Of a stretch of 64,000 nucleotides of DNA, positions 1 through 12,070 are shown piece by piece; the first letter of the stretch is position 1, and the number at the start of each line of letters is the position of its first letter. The notes under the pieces were generated by a model. It had not been told where the DNA came from. It made no database searches and saw nothing but the letters and a program-made list of their open reading frames with translations. The translations under genes and the position numbers were made by a program. The stretch is from positions 248,001-312,000 of the forward strand of contig NZ_VOIW01000004.1 of assembly GCF_009659625.1 (NCBI RefSeq), written 5' to 3'. This DNA comes from Pseudomonas haemolytica. Its GTDB lineage: Bacteria; Pseudomonadota; Gammaproteobacteria; Pseudomonadales; Pseudomonadaceae.

Positions 1-183
1 GAGATATACATCGCACTGATGACGGCACACAAAGGAGAGTCGCCAACAAAGCCTTCCGTGAGCAATCTAACGGGATGATTGCAATCGAGATCATCTACGA
101 TCCAAGCTAAACGTAGTGAGAAATCGACATAAAGCGCACCATTCGGTATCCAGGCGCGCATCATGCCGGCGACACCAGGCGAT
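1..183. other. Unassigned segment beside zapA, possible partial gene at the edge
   Basis: This stretch has visibly lower GC than its neighbours. On the minus strand an open frame runs from ATG at 164 to the window edge (54 codons, no stop, no convincing Shine-Dalgarno). On the plus strand another frame is open from the edge to a TAA near 109 and would be convergent with zapA. Neither translation resembles a family I know. In other pseudomonads the 6S RNA gene and a 5-formyltetrahydrofolate cyclo-ligase gene lie just beyond zapA, but I could not recognise 6S RNA here. Coding status is unresolved. Confidence 0.2.
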
Positions 184-480
184 TCAGTCGCCCTGCCCGA
201 TCACCTTGGAAATCACATCGACCGTGGCGCTGACTTGCTCTTGGTAACGGTCGAGTTCCTGCTGGTGCGCCTGCTGCATTTCGATCTGCTCGGCGCACAG
301 GTTCAGCGCGGCCAATACCAATAATTTGTCACCGATCAGGGTCGGGTACTTTTTCTTGGTAACCGCCAGGGAGGCCTTGAGCATGGTCACGGCATGCATC
401 AGGGTCTGATCTTCGCCGGCCGGTGCCTTGATCGAGTAATCCTCTCCGAGAATCGAAACGACCTTTATCCCCTCGCTCAT
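184..480 (-). CDS. zapA: Cell division protein ZapA
   Basis: A 98-residue protein of the usual ZapA length. It has an N-terminal globular half (VVSILGEDYSIKAP, then a segment with KKKYPTLIGDKLLVLAALNL) and a C-terminal coiled coil rich in Gln/Glu from about residue 60. ZapA bundles FtsZ protofilaments at midcell and helps stabilise the Z ring. The start codon overlaps the stop of the upstream coiled-coil gene by ATGA, so the two are translationally coupled. The pairing of zapA with a small coiled-coil gene is typical of Pseudomonas. Identification rests on sequence character and synteny. Confidence 0.93.
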   Translation of the reverse strand: MSEGIKVVSILGEDYSIKAPAGEDQTLMHAVTMLKASLAVTKKKYPTLIGDKLLVLAALNLCAEQIEMQQAHQQELDRYQEQVSATVDVISKVIGQGD

Positions 481-707
481 GCGCTGACAGGCCCTGCACT
501 CACACGCTCAACCAGTGCCTGGATGCGTGCGGCGGTGGCGCCGTGCTTTTCTTCCTGTTCCATCAGGTTCAGTTGCAGGCTGTCGTTTTCGTCCTTGGCG
601 CGGGCCAGTTCGGCCTTGAGGGATTCGTTGCTGCCCAGCAGCTCTTGATTCTGCTGTACGAGGTCGCTGACCAGTTGTTCCAGTTGGCTGAGGGATGCTT
701 CTAACAT
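477..707 (-). CDS. ZapB-like coiled-coil protein (TIGR02449 type)
   Basis: A 76-residue protein that is almost entirely one amphipathic coiled coil (LEQLVSDLVQQNQELL, then LKAELARAKDENDSL) with leucine-type heptads. It matches the small TIGR02449 family encoded directly upstream of zapA in gammaproteobacteria and resembles ZapB in size and character. A role in bundling division proteins with ZapA is inferred from the ATGA overlap with zapA. Upstream, a roughly 270-base divergent gap separates it from the chemoreceptor gene, and I see no decisive promoter there. No signal peptide or membrane segment. Confidence 0.85.
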   Translation of the reverse strand: MLEASLSQLEQLVSDLVQQNQELLGSNESLKAELARAKDENDSLQLNLMEQEEKHGATAARIQALVERVSAGPVSA

Positions 708-974
708 TTTGATTTCTCGGGCTTTTAAAAGGGCGGTGACGATAAAGAAAATTCACCTCGGATGCCAGGGTTATCCCCGGCGCGCAGCCCGATTACTCAG
801 GGCCGGGCCGCACTTAGTGACTGCATTTACCCGATCTGGTTCCTGAATCCGCCCAACCCCTCGTCAGATGCGACAAAAACGCACGGCCCCTTAAGACTTT
901 CGTCCCATGGCCGATAGCGGATGTATACCTCGTCTCATGACCGCATGGGTCGCGCTCTCCCCCAGGATTCCAGC

Positions 975-2600
975 ATGTCTCTTCGTAATATGAATATCGC
1001 CCCGAGGGCCTTCCTCGGCTTCGCGTTTATTGGCGCCCTGATGTTGTTGCTGGGTGTGTTCGCCCTGAACCAGATGAGCAAGATTCGCGCAGCCACCGAA
1101 GACATCACCTCGGCCAGCGTGCCCAGCATTCGTGCCCTCGACGATTTCACCCAGTTGACCCTGCGCCTGCGCGTGCTGTCGTACCGCTTGCTGACCAACC
1201 GCGAGCCGGATGTACAGCAAAATACCCTGGAAGCCTTTGAGCTGCGTAATCAGCAGATTCGCACGGCCCAGGGTATCTACGAAAAACTGATCACCAGTAC
1301 GCAAGAACGCAATGCCTACGACGAGTACGTGCGCCTGCTGGGCCAGTACCACCAGATTGAAGAGCGCATGAAGAGTCTGTCGCGCGCCAATCAAATCGAC
1401 GAGCTGCGCAACCTGCTGAACACCGAGTTGCTGAACAACTCCGAGCAGGTCAACGCCGTATTGACCCGTTTGCTGGATATCAACAACGACGACGCCAACG
1501 CCACCAACCAGCAAGCCAAAGACCAATACGACATGGCCTTTAACCTGGTGGTGGGCCTGCTGGTGGTTGCCACGGCACTGACCTTATTGTTCGCCTGGTT
1601 GCTGACCCGCAGCATCACCCTGCCCATCGCCCGCGCCCTCGAAGCTGCGGAAGAAGTGGCCGAAGGCAACCTGACGCGCCCGATCACCGTAGACGGCAAC
1701 GATGAAGCCGGCCGCCTGCTCGCCGCCATGGCCAAGATGCAAACCAAACTGCGCGACACCCTGCAACGCATCGCCGGCTCCGCCACCCAGCTAGCGTCCG
1801 CCGCCGAAGAGCTGAATGCCGTCACCGACGAAAGCGCCCGTGGCCTGACCCAGCAAAACAACGAAATCGAACAAGCCGCCACCGCGGTCAACGAGATGAC
1901 CAGCGCGGTCGAAGAAGTCGCCCGCAATGCGGTGAGCACCTCCGAAGCCTCGCGCAACGCCACCACCTCTGCCGGTGACGGCCGTGACCTGGTGCAGGAA
2001 ACCGTCAGCGCCATCGAACGCATGAGCGCCGACGTGCAAGCCACCGCCTCCCTGATTGGCGACCTGGCCAATGAATCGCGGGATATCGGCAAGGTACTGG
2101 ACGTGATTCGCGGCCTGGCCGACCAGACCAACCTGCTGGCCCTGAACGCGGCGATCGAAGCCGCGCGGGCCGGGGAAGCCGGGCGTGGTTTCGCCGTGGT
2201 GGCCGATGAAGTGCGGGCGCTGGCCCATCGCACCCAGCAGTCCACCAGCGAGATCGAGCGCATGATCGGCAGTATCCAGACGGGTACCGAGCACGCAGTG
2301 GATTCGATGCGCAACAGCACCGAGCGGGCGGAATCGACGCTGAATATCGCCAAAGGCGCGGGCATGTCGCTCGATACCATCAACACCGCGATTGTCGAGA
2401 TCAACGAGCGCAACCTGGTGATCGCCAGCGCTGCAGAAGAACAGGCCCAGGTAGCGCGGGAAGTGGACCGCAACCTGGTGAATATCCGTGATTTGTCGGT
2501 GCAATCGGCCACCGGCGCCAGCCAGACCAGCGCCGCGAGCAGCGAATTGTCGCGCCTGGCGGTGGATCTGAACGGGATGGTAGGGCGCTTCCGCCTCTAA
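975..2600 (+). CDS. Methyl-accepting chemotaxis protein, 4-helix-bundle sensor
   Basis: A 541-residue inner-membrane chemoreceptor. A first membrane segment (about residues 12-30, [13 protein letters not shown]) is followed by a periplasmic all-helical four-helix-bundle type sensor, a second membrane segment near 190-212, a HAMP domain, and a long cytoplasmic signalling coiled coil. The signalling tip is recognisable ([19 protein letters not shown], then [14 protein letters not shown]). The ATG at 975 is chosen because the membrane helix follows it directly; a longer frame opens at 921 but adds an atypical leader. There is no C-terminal CheR-binding pentapeptide. The ligand cannot be told. 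A REPIN follows the stop codon. Confidence 0.92.
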   Translation: MSLRNMNIAPRAFLGFAFIGALMLLLGVFALNQMSKIRAATEDITSASVPSIRALDDFTQLTLRLRVLSYRLLTNREPDVQQNTLEAFELRNQQIRTAQGIYEKLITSTQERNAYDEYVRLLGQYHQIEERMKSLSRANQIDELRNLLNTELLNNSEQVNAVLTRLLDINNDDANATNQQAKDQYDMAFNLVVGLLVVATALTLLFAWLLTRSITLPIARALEAAEEVAEGNLTRPITVDGNDEAGRLLAAMAKMQTKLRDTLQRIAGSATQLASAAEELNAVTDESARGLTQQNNEIEQAATAVNEMTSAVEEVARNAVSTSEASRNATTSAGDGRDLVQETVSAIERMSADVQATASLIGDLANESRDIGKVLDVIRGLADQTNLLALNAAIEAARAGEAGRGFAVVADEVRALAHRTQQSTSEIERMIGSIQTGTEHAVDSMRNSTERAESTLNIAKGAGMSLDTINTAIVEINERNLVIASAAEEQAQVAREVDRNLVNIRDLSVQSATGASQTSAASSELSRLAVDLNGMVGRFRL

Positions 2601-2621
2601 CTGACTGCACTGGTTTAAAAA

Positions 2622-2725
2622 TGTGGGAGGGGCGGTGCGACGATTCGACTTGCTCCCGATAGCGGTCTGTCAGTCAGTTCATCAGTAACTGACCCACCGC
2701 TATCGGGAGCAAGCCCCCTCCCACA
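2622..2725. repeat. REPIN, GI-like, left arm carries an insertion
   Basis: Two inverted REP arms (tgtgggagggg and its complement ccccctcccaca) enclose the complementary pair cgatagcggt/accgctatcg. The left arm differs from the other copies in the window by about 15 extra bases between gtgggagggg and cttgctcccg, while the right arm is canonical. It lies between the chemoreceptor stop and the cvrA promoter. Confidence 0.85.
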
Positions 2726-2764
2726 GTTGCCTCTGCTGCTTGTGGAAAAATCAGAAAAAGCTTT

Positions 2765-2795
2765 TTGACAGCGCAGCAATTCAACAGGTTAGAAT
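2765..2795 (+). promoter_or_regulatory. Candidate sigma-70 promoter of cvrA
   Basis: A perfect -35 hexamer TTGACA (2765-2770) and a -10-like TAGAAT (2790-2795) are separated by 19 bases; the alternative TTAGAA gives 18. The predicted transcript would begin about 55 bases before the TTG start of cvrA. The spacing is longer than ideal, so the promoter could be modest. Confidence 0.45.
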
Positions 2796-2857
2796 CCCTG
2801 GCACGCAGACTGCATGGTCAGTTTGCGCCCCGTCTTCCCTGCTTTGGAGTACTGCCT

Positions 2858-4600
<1,743 letters not shown>

Positions 4601-4649
4601 ACTGCGGGGCGATGACGCCCCGATTCTTCACCTTGCAAGACCGGTCTCT

Positions 4650-7600
4650 ATGCCAACTCTGCGCACTTTTCTCGCCACTGCCCTGCTGGGCCTGACCCTT
4701 TGTGTCGGCAGCGTACACGCCGCCGACCCGCCCAGCGCCGACGCCATCCAGCAAACCCTGGATAAACTGCCCGATCGCAAGTTGCCTGACGCCGACATGA
4801 AGGCGCTGCAGGCGATCCTGCAACAGACCCTGATCTACCTGGGCAACAAGCAGGATTACGAGCAGCGCCTGGCGGACCTCAAGCGCCAGTTGGAAGAGGC
4901 GCCACGCCAGACCACTGACAACCAGCGCGAGCTCACCCGGCTCAAGGCCACCAAGGTCATTCCGGTGGCCCAGCGCTACGCCACGCTGCCAGTACCGCAA
5001 CTCGAGCAATTGCTGGTGCAACGCACCACCCAGCAAGGCGACCTGCAAAAAGAGCTGGCCGAGGCCAACAGCCTGACCATCGCCGCCCAGACCCGCCCCG
5101 AACGCGCCCAGACCGAAATCAGCAGCAGCCAGACGCGCATCCAGCAGATCAACGCGACGCTCAAGCTCGGCAAGGACAATGGCAAGGCCCTCAGCGGCGA
5201 CCAGCGCAACCAGTTGAACGCCGAACTGGCGGCCCTGAATGCGTTGATCCCGCTGCGCCGACAGGAGTTGGCCGGCAACAGCCAGTTGCAAGACCTGGGC
5301 AACAGCCAGCATGACCTGATCCAGGAAAAAACCGCGCGCCTGGAGCAGGAAATCCAGGACCTGCAAACCCTGATCAACCAGAAACGCCTGGCCCAGTCGC
5401 AACAAACGGTCACCCAGCAATCCATCGAAGCACAGAAAGCCGGCGGTAGCAGCCTGCTGGCCACGGAAAGCGCAGCGAACCTGAAGCTCTCCGACTACCT
5501 GCTCAAAAGCACCGACCGTCTTAACGACCTGACCCAGAAAAACCTGCAGACCAAGCAGCAACTGGACACCGTGACCCAAAGCGATTCGGCCCTGGACGAG
5601 CAGATCAATGTACTCAAGGGCAGCCTGCTGCTGTCCAAGATTCTCTATAAACAGAAACAAGCTCTGCCACGCCTCACCGTGGACAAAGACCTGGCCGACG
5701 ATATTGCCAACATTCGCCTGTACCAGTTCGAGGTCAACCAGCAGCGCGAGCTGATCAGCTCTCCCAGCGCCTATGTGGATAAACTGCTAGCGGACCAGCC
5801 GCCGGATGAGGTCACCCCGCAACTGCGCCGCACCCTGTTGGAACTGGCGATCACCCGCAGCGACCTGCTGGAGCGCCTGAGCCGCGAATTGAGCGCACTG
5901 CTCAACGAATCCATCACCCTGCAACTGAACCAGAAACAACTGCTGAGCACCGCCACTACCCTGCGTGCAACGCTCGACGAGCAGATGTTCTGGATCCCGA
6001 GCAACAAGCCGCTGGACACCGAATGGCTGGAAACCGTGCCGGCGCACCTGAGCAAGCAAGTCACCACCCTGCCCTGGGCTTCCAGCGTCAGCGAGTTGTA
6101 TGACGGCCTGACCCAACGCCCGCTGCTGTTCCTGCCGTTACTGCTGTTGATCGGCGCGCTGCTGTGGCGCCGTAATGCGCTCTATGTGCGCCTGAAAAAG
6201 GTTCACCTGGACATCGGCCACTTCAAGCGCGACAGCCAGTGGCACACGCCCCAGGCCATCCTGATCAATGTCCTGCTGGCCATGCCGGTAGCCCTGGGCC
6301 TGGCGCTGTGCGGCTATGCCCTACAGATCGATGCCCGTGGGCAAAACGCCAACCTGGGCGCAGCCTTGTTGCAGATCGCCCAGGCCTGGCTGGTGTTCTA
6401 CACCGCCTACCGCATCCTCGCGCCGGGCGGCGTGGCGGAACTGCACTTCCGCTGGGAAAAGCCTCAGGTCGAATTCCTGCAAGGCTGGGTGCGCAAGCTT
6501 GGCCTGGTAGTGCTGGCGTTGGTGGCAGTCGTAGCGATTGCCGAACATCAGCCGGCGGCGCTGGCCGACGACGTGCTGGGCATTGGCGTGGTGCTGACCT
6601 GCTACGCGCTGATGGCCTGGCTGCTGGGCCGCCTGCTGCTGAACAGCCCGACCCACGAGAAAGCCTCGCTGTTTCGCAAGGCTATCGGGCTGCTGTTCAC
6701 CGCCCTGCCGGTCGCGCTGTTTATTGCCGTGTGTTTTGGCTACTACTACACCGCACTGAAACTCAGCGACCGACTGATCAACACCCTGTACCTGCTGATG
6801 TTCTGGCTGGTGATTGAGGCCACCTTTGTGCGTGGCCTAGGGGTTGCCGCCCGGCGCCTGGCCTATTCCCGCGCCCTGGCCAAACGCCAGGCCGCCAAGG
6901 AAGCCGGTGATGGCGAAGCGGTTATCGAAGAGCCGACCCTGGACATCGAGCAGGTCAACGAACAGTCGATGCGCCTGATCCGCCTGGCCTTGCTCGGCGG
7001 CTTTATCGCGGCGCTGTACTGGGTGTGGTCGGACCTGATCTCGGTGTTTTCGTACCTGGATAACGTCACCCTGTACGAATACACCAGCGGCACAGGTGCG
7101 AATATCAGCATGGTGCCCATCAGCATCGGCGACCTGCTCGGCGCGTCGATCATCATCGGCATCACCTTCGCCCTGGCGCGCAACCTGCCCGGCCTGCTTG
7201 AGGTACTGGTGCTGTCCAAGCTGGACCTGGCCCAAGGCAGCGCCTACGCCACCACCACCTTGCTGTCCTACATCATTGCCGGTGTGGGCTTCGTATCCAC
7301 ACTGTCCACCCTCGGGGTGAGCTGGGACAAGCTGCAATGGCTGGTCGCCGCGCTGTCGGTGGGCCTGGGCTTCGGCATGCAGGAGATCTTCGCCAACTTC
7401 ATCTCCGGCATCATGATCCTGTTCGAACGCCCGGTGCGGATCGGCGACACCATCACCATCGGCAACCTGTCAGGCACGGTAAGCAAGATCCGCATTCGTG
7501 CTACCACGATCACCGATTTCGACAACAAAGACATCATCGTCCCGAACAAGACCTTCATTACCGGGCAACTGATCAACTGGTCGCTGACCGACACCATCAC

Positions 7601-8033
7601 CCGCGTGACCCTGAAACTCGGTGTGGACTACGGCTCCGACCTGGACCTGGTGAAGGAATTGTTACTGAAGGCCGCACGGGAAAACCCACGGGTACTGAAA
7701 GAGCCCGAACCCCATGTGTACTTCCTCAACTTCGGCGAAAGCACGCTAGACCACGAGCTGCGCATGCATGTACGCGACCTGGGCGACCGCAACCCGGTGC
7801 TCGACGAGGTCAACCGCTTTATCAACCGTGAGTTCAAGAAACAGCACATCAACATCTCGTTCAGGCAGATGGAGATCTACCTGAAAAACCTCCACGGCCA
7901 GGAATACAAACTGGTGCCGGCCGAGGATGAGCGCAAGACCATCGTCGAGCCCGTCGACAAGCCCGACGCACCAGAGCCACCCGCCGGCAAAGTGGTGGAT
8001 GCGCCGGAACCGCCACCGAGCAAACTCGACTAA
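4650..8033 (+). CDS. mscK: Mechanosensitive channel MscK (KefA)
   Basis: An 1127-residue large MscS-superfamily channel. The ATG at 4650 gives a clean signal peptide ending VGSVHAA. A long periplasmic coiled-coil region (about residues 25-480, Gln-rich) is followed by multiple membrane helices (about 490-880). The MscS pore and beta domain follows, with GFGMQEIFANFISGIMILFE and RPVRIGDTITIGNLSGTV visible. The C-terminal tail is Pro/Glu-rich. MscK opens under membrane tension and in E. coli its gating is affected by external K+. The gene begins 49 bases after cvrA, so the pair may form one K+/osmoadaptation transcript. Confidence 0.92.
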   Translation: MPTLRTFLATALLGLTLCVGSVHAADPPSADAIQQTLDKLPDRKLPDADMKALQAILQQTLIYLGNKQDYEQRLADLKRQLEEAPRQTTDNQRELTRLKATKVIPVAQRYATLPVPQLEQLLVQRTTQQGDLQKELAEANSLTIAAQTRPERAQTEISSSQTRIQQINATLKLGKDNGKALSGDQRNQLNAELAALNALIPLRRQELAGNSQLQDLGNSQHDLIQEKTARLEQEIQDLQTLINQKRLAQSQQTVTQQSIEAQKAGGSSLLATESAANLKLSDYLLKSTDRLNDLTQKNLQTKQQLDTVTQSDSALDEQINVLKGSLLLSKILYKQKQALPRLTVDKDLADDIANIRLYQFEVNQQRELISSPSAYVDKLLADQPPDEVTPQLRRTLLELAITRSDLLERLSRELSALLNESITLQLNQKQLLSTATTLRATLDEQMFWIPSNKPLDTEWLETVPAHLSKQVTTLPWASSVSELYDGLTQRPLLFLPLLLLIGALLWRRNALYVRLKKVHLDIGHFKRDSQWHTPQAILINVLLAMPVALGLALCGYALQIDARGQNANLGAALLQIAQAWLVFYTAYRILAPGGVAELHFRWEKPQVEFLQGWVRKLGLVVLALVAVVAIAEHQPAALADDVLGIGVVLTCYALMAWLLGRLLLNSPTHEKASLFRKAIGLLFTALPVALFIAVCFGYYYTALKLSDRLINTLYLLMFWLVIEATFVRGLGVAARRLAYSRALAKRQAAKEAGDGEAVIEEPTLDIEQVNEQSMRLIRLALLGGFIAALYWVWSDLISVFSYLDNVTLYEYTSGTGANISMVPISIGDLLGASIIIGITFALARNLPGLLEVLVLSKLDLAQGSAYATTTLLSYIIAGVGFVSTLSTLGVSWDKLQWLVAALSVGLGFGMQEIFANFISGIMILFERPVRIGDTITIGNLSGTVSKIRIRATTITDFDNKDIIVPNKTFITGQLINWSLTDTITRVTLKLGVDYGSDLDLVKELLLKAARENPRVLKEPEPHVYFLNFGESTLDHELRMHVRDLGDRNPVLDEVNRFINREFKKQHINISFRQMEIYLKNLHGQEYKLVPAEDERKTIVEPVDKPDAPEPPAGKVVDAPEPPPSKLD

Positions 8034-9545
<1,512 letters not shown>

Positions 9546-9550
9546 TCCCT

Positions 9551-9952
9551 TTAGATAAAGGTCTCCACTGACACCCCGAAACGCTCGGCCAGCCAACGAA
9601 TCTGGCGCACGTTGAGCTGGCGTTTTCCGCTCAATATCTCAGAGACGACTGATTGCGCCCCAACCCCCGGAAGGTCGCTCTGGGTGAGATTGTGCTCGCG
9701 CATCATGTAGCGCAGCACATCGACCCCACTGGCGACGGGCATAGGACGATGCTCACGATCATAAGCTTCGATCCAGTCGCTGAGAATGTCGACCAGGCTC
9801 ATCAGCGGGCTGTCCTCGTCTTCACCCACCAGACTCAATAGCTCATCCAAACCGCACACCAGTGCGTCGTAGTCTGCCTCGTTTTGCGGCTTGCGCAGCA
9901 CAGGCGAAACGAATTGCCAGTGCTCTGCCGCTACTCGCATAAGCGCGCTCAT
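9551..9952 (-). CDS. higA: HigA-type antitoxin with HTH domain
   Basis: A 133-residue antitoxin. The N-terminal half is acidic (DELLSLVGEDEDSPL). The C-terminal half is an XRE-type helix-turn-helix (MREHNLTQSDLPG, VVSEILSGKRQLNVRQIRWLAERFGV). The ATG at 9952 overlaps the toxin stop by ATGA and has an AAGGA element upstream; an ATG 18 bases further upstream would add six residues. In this order (toxin first, antitoxin second, HTH in the antitoxin) the pair is a HigBA system. HigA would bind HigB and repress the operon, plausibly through the twin repeats upstream of higB. Confidence 0.88.
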   Translation of the reverse strand: MSALMRVAAEHWQFVSPVLRKPQNEADYDALVCGLDELLSLVGEDEDSPLMSLVDILSDWIEAYDREHRPMPVASGVDVLRYMMREHNLTQSDLPGVGAQSVVSEILSGKRQLNVRQIRWLAERFGVSVETFI

Positions 9953-10245
9953 TTGATTTGTTCCTTCCATTTGTCCTTCTCATAATCGCGATGGTCAAGC
10001 AGGTGTTTGATGTAAACGCGCTGCATTCGATACTGCACCGACGCAATCAACCTCAGCTTGTTACCGCCAATATCAAATACATGAAACTCACCTACCTTGT
10101 CCGTGGCAGGAAACATGGCTTTCATTGCAGCGAAGTCTTTGGGGGCGTTGCGTTTGATCACGCGATACCACTGGTCCAGAGCCGTTGCTGAGCGCGGCCA
10201 TTTTTCCTTTGCTTCCCAGATCCTGCTTTCACTGATTACTCGCAT
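9949..10245 (-). CDS. higB: HigB-type mRNA interferase toxin
   Basis: A 98-residue toxin of the HigB_toxin family (RelE/ParE superfamily fold). Recognisable features are W16 with the segment ATALDQWYRVIK, the strand region FHVFDIGGNKLRLIA, and the C-terminal HLLDHRDYEKDKWK with its conserved Asp-Tyr. HigB cleaves mRNA on the ribosome, and its toxicity is held in check by HigA. AAGGA six bases before ATG 10245 gives the start. The gene leads a two-gene operon, and the region upstream holds two near-identical 16-base repeats. Function is inferred from family and gene order. Confidence 0.87.
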   Translation of the reverse strand: MRVISESRIWEAKEKWPRSATALDQWYRVIKRNAPKDFAAMKAMFPATDKVGEFHVFDIGGNKLRLIASVQYRMQRVYIKHLLDHRDYEKDKWKEQIK

Positions 10246-10255
10246 GCAACGTCCT

Positions 10256-10310
10256 TATCGCATCTTGCTATGAAGGTTAAACCTGAATCCGAACTATCGC
10301 AATTTGCTAT
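10256..10310 (-). promoter_or_regulatory. Twin 16-base repeats, candidate higBA operator
   Basis: Two direct copies of tatcgcaNNttgctat, at 10256-10271 and 10295-10310, differ at only two central positions. Their starts lie 39 bases apart, somewhat under four helical turns. Each copy is itself a partial palindrome (gcaa/ttgc core with tat/ata ends). They sit immediately upstream of higB, where HigA would be expected to bind for autorepression. Confidence 0.55.
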
Positions 10311-10467
10311 AGCCGCAAACAGACCGGTGGCGCACGACAAAAAGCCTAGACACGCGACTTACCCCGGCGCGAGCGAAACTGTGAGCGAATAAGTCTCTTG
10401 CCCCCAACCTTGATAAACCTCGGTCCCGGCACCAAATACACGTATGGCCAGACCCTAGGAGCCTCCG

Positions 10468-10902
10468 ATGTCCGAACCTCTTGTTATCCCTTGCCCCCAT
10501 TGCAATGGCCTCAACCGCATTCCCGGCGAACGCCTGGGCGATGCACCCAAATGCGGGCGTTGCAAGCAGCCCGTGTTACTGAACAAACCGTTTGAGCTGA
10601 AACAGGGCGACTACGCCAGCCAGATCAAGGGCGATCTGCCGTTGCTGGTGGATGTGTGGGCCGCCTGGTGTGGGCCGTGCAAGTCGTTTGCGCCGGTATT
10701 CGAGCAGGCTGCCGGGCAGCTTGAGGGTAAGTGCCGGTTGGCGAAGCTGGACAGCGAGGCTAATCAGCAGCTGTCGGCACAGCTGGGGATTCGTTCTATT
10801 CCCAGTTTGATTCTGTTCAAGAACGGTCGCGAAGTGGCGCGCCAGAGCGGGGCGTTTCCGTTACCGCAGTTGATGAGCTGGTTGCGTAGTCAGGGGGTGT
10901 AA
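10468..10902 (+). CDS. trxC: Thioredoxin 2 (TrxC) with zinc-binding N-terminus
   Basis: A 144-residue cytoplasmic disulfide reductase. The N-terminal zinc-ribbon cysteines are present (CPHC near residue 9, CGRC near residue 31). The thioredoxin fold follows, with the catalytic WCGPC motif (VWAAWCGPCKSF) and the cis-proline in IRSIPSLILFK. The length and domain order match TrxC rather than TrxA. AGGAG precedes the ATG. It reduces protein disulfides, and in enterobacteria trxC belongs to the peroxide response; regulation here is not visible. A single REP hairpin ends the unit against the convergent parA. Confidence 0.94.
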   Translation: MSEPLVIPCPHCNGLNRIPGERLGDAPKCGRCKQPVLLNKPFELKQGDYASQIKGDLPLLVDVWAAWCGPCKSFAPVFEQAAGQLEGKCRLAKLDSEANQQLSAQLGIRSIPSLILFKNGREVARQSGAFPLPQLMSWLRSQGV

Positions 10903-10928
10903 CCGACCTTCAGAACAATGCTGGACAG

Positions 10929-10956
10929 TGTGGGAGGGGGCTTGCTCCCTCCCACA
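10929..10956. repeat. Solitary GI REP palindrome
   Basis: A compact palindrome, tgtgggaggg-loop-ccctcccaca, containing the GI REP word gtgggagggggcttgc once. It is a single folded REP rather than a doublet. It lies between the convergent trxC and parA genes, where it may act as a bidirectional transcript end. Confidence 0.8.
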
Positions 10957-10962
10957 TTTGGC

Positions 10963-11733
10963 TCAAGCGTTTTCCAGCAAGTTATGCAATTCCACAAACT
11001 GCTGGGTCAGCTTGTGCCTGGGATCCAGGTGGATCAGCGGCTTGCTTTCCTGGTGCGACTCGCGCATGCGCACCGAACTGGCCAGGTACACCGGCAGCAC
11101 TGGCAGGCCCTCGGCAATCAACTCATCCAACATCTGCTGCGGCAGGCTCGCCCTGGCCTGGAACTGGTTGACCACAATGCCTTCCACTTCCAGGCCTTCG
11201 TTGTGGTCGTCCTTCAGTTCTTCGATTTCCCTCAGCAAGCCGTACAACGCCTGGCGCGAGAAGCTGTCGCAATCGAAGGGGATCAATACACGATCAGCGG
11301 CAATCAGCGCCGAAACCGCATAGAAGTTCAAGGCGGGCGGGGTGTCGAGGTAAATCCGGTCGTAATCTTCGCTCAACTCATCCAGCAGCTTTCGCAGCTT
11401 GTTGATCTTGTGCTTGGCCTCAAGCTTGGGCTGCAGGTCTGCAAGCTCTGCGGTGGCCGTGATCACGTGCAGGTTGTCGAACGGTGTTTCGTAGATATCC
11501 ACGCGGTTTTTCTTCGAAAATGGCCCGGTGGACAGGGTTTGCTTGAAGAATTCGGCAATCCCCATGGGGATATCATCGCCGGTCAGCCCGGTGAGGTACT
11601 GGGTCGAGTTGGCTTGAGCATCGAGGTCTACCAACAGGGTTCGATAGCCTTCACTGGCGCTGACCGCCGCCAGGTTACAGGCGATGCTGGACTTGCCAAC
11701 GCCGCCTTTTTGATTGAACACCACGCGCCGCAT
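10963..11733 (-). CDS. ParA-family ATPase (orphan)
   Basis: A 256-residue deviant-Walker-A ATPase. KGGVGKSS begins at about residue 9, DLDAQANSTQYL is the second nucleotide motif, and LDTPPALNFY is the Walker B region. The ATG at 11733 is preceded by GGAGG, and the protein begins directly at the P-loop strand, so there is no N-terminal DNA-binding domain. Such proteins position chromosomes, plasmids or large complexes by ATP-dependent DNA association. No parB-like gene or parS-like array is adjacent, so it is an orphan and its cargo is unknown. Confidence 0.85.
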   Translation of the reverse strand: MRRVVFNQKGGVGKSSIACNLAAVSASEGYRTLLVDLDAQANSTQYLTGLTGDDIPMGIAEFFKQTLSTGPFSKKNRVDIYETPFDNLHVITATAELADLQPKLEAKHKINKLRKLLDELSEDYDRIYLDTPPALNFYAVSALIAADRVLIPFDCDSFSRQALYGLLREIEELKDDHNEGLEVEGIVVNQFQARASLPQQMLDELIAEGLPVLPVYLASSVRMRESHQESKPLIHLDPRHKLTQQFVELHNLLENA

Positions 11734-12070
11734 GGAAAAACCTCCGTGTATCAATGAATGTCCGAGTGTAGAGGGCAAAAGTGCCTGTTAGCTACCTCGT
11801 TCATCCATGCACTACTGCATTACCGGCGTGCCGTAGTAAGTCACGCACAAATGAATAGGAATGGTCCGACAATCCAAGGGGCTCCCCGGTAAAGGACAAT
11901 CGGTAATTCCTCCCCACTAATTTGTAATCACACTTGAACAATTCTTTACCAAAGTTTGCTAGAACCCCACGGCACCGGGATAATGCGCGCCATTCGGCCA
12001 TCGCTCCCTGTCCCGGTATTCGGGGCTACCGGCCGCACATGGAAGCCCGCAGGGGCGGGATAACTTCTCA
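11734..12070. other. Divergent intergenic region upstream of the APE cluster
   Basis: About 340 bases without a supported gene, of lower GC than the flanks, between parA and the first APE gene. It is the natural place for the APE operon promoter and for control sites. Apart from the weak promoter candidate listed separately I see no strong palindrome or RNA structure. Confidence 0.5.
11934..11962 (+). promoter_or_regulatory. Weak candidate promoter of the APE cluster
   Basis: TTGAAC (11934-11939) and TGCTAG (11957-11962) are spaced 17 bases apart, about 110 bases before the first APE start codon. The -10 is poor, so this is only a candidate. Confidence 0.25.

Noticed and set aside
184..480. 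6S RNA overlapping the zapA end
   Set aside because: I could not find the recognisable open-bubble or closing-stem features, and the bases fit zapA coding.
10963..11733. A ParAB partition locus
   Set aside because: No parB-like gene or parS-like repeats flank the ParA-type gene. The neighbours are trxC and the APE cluster.
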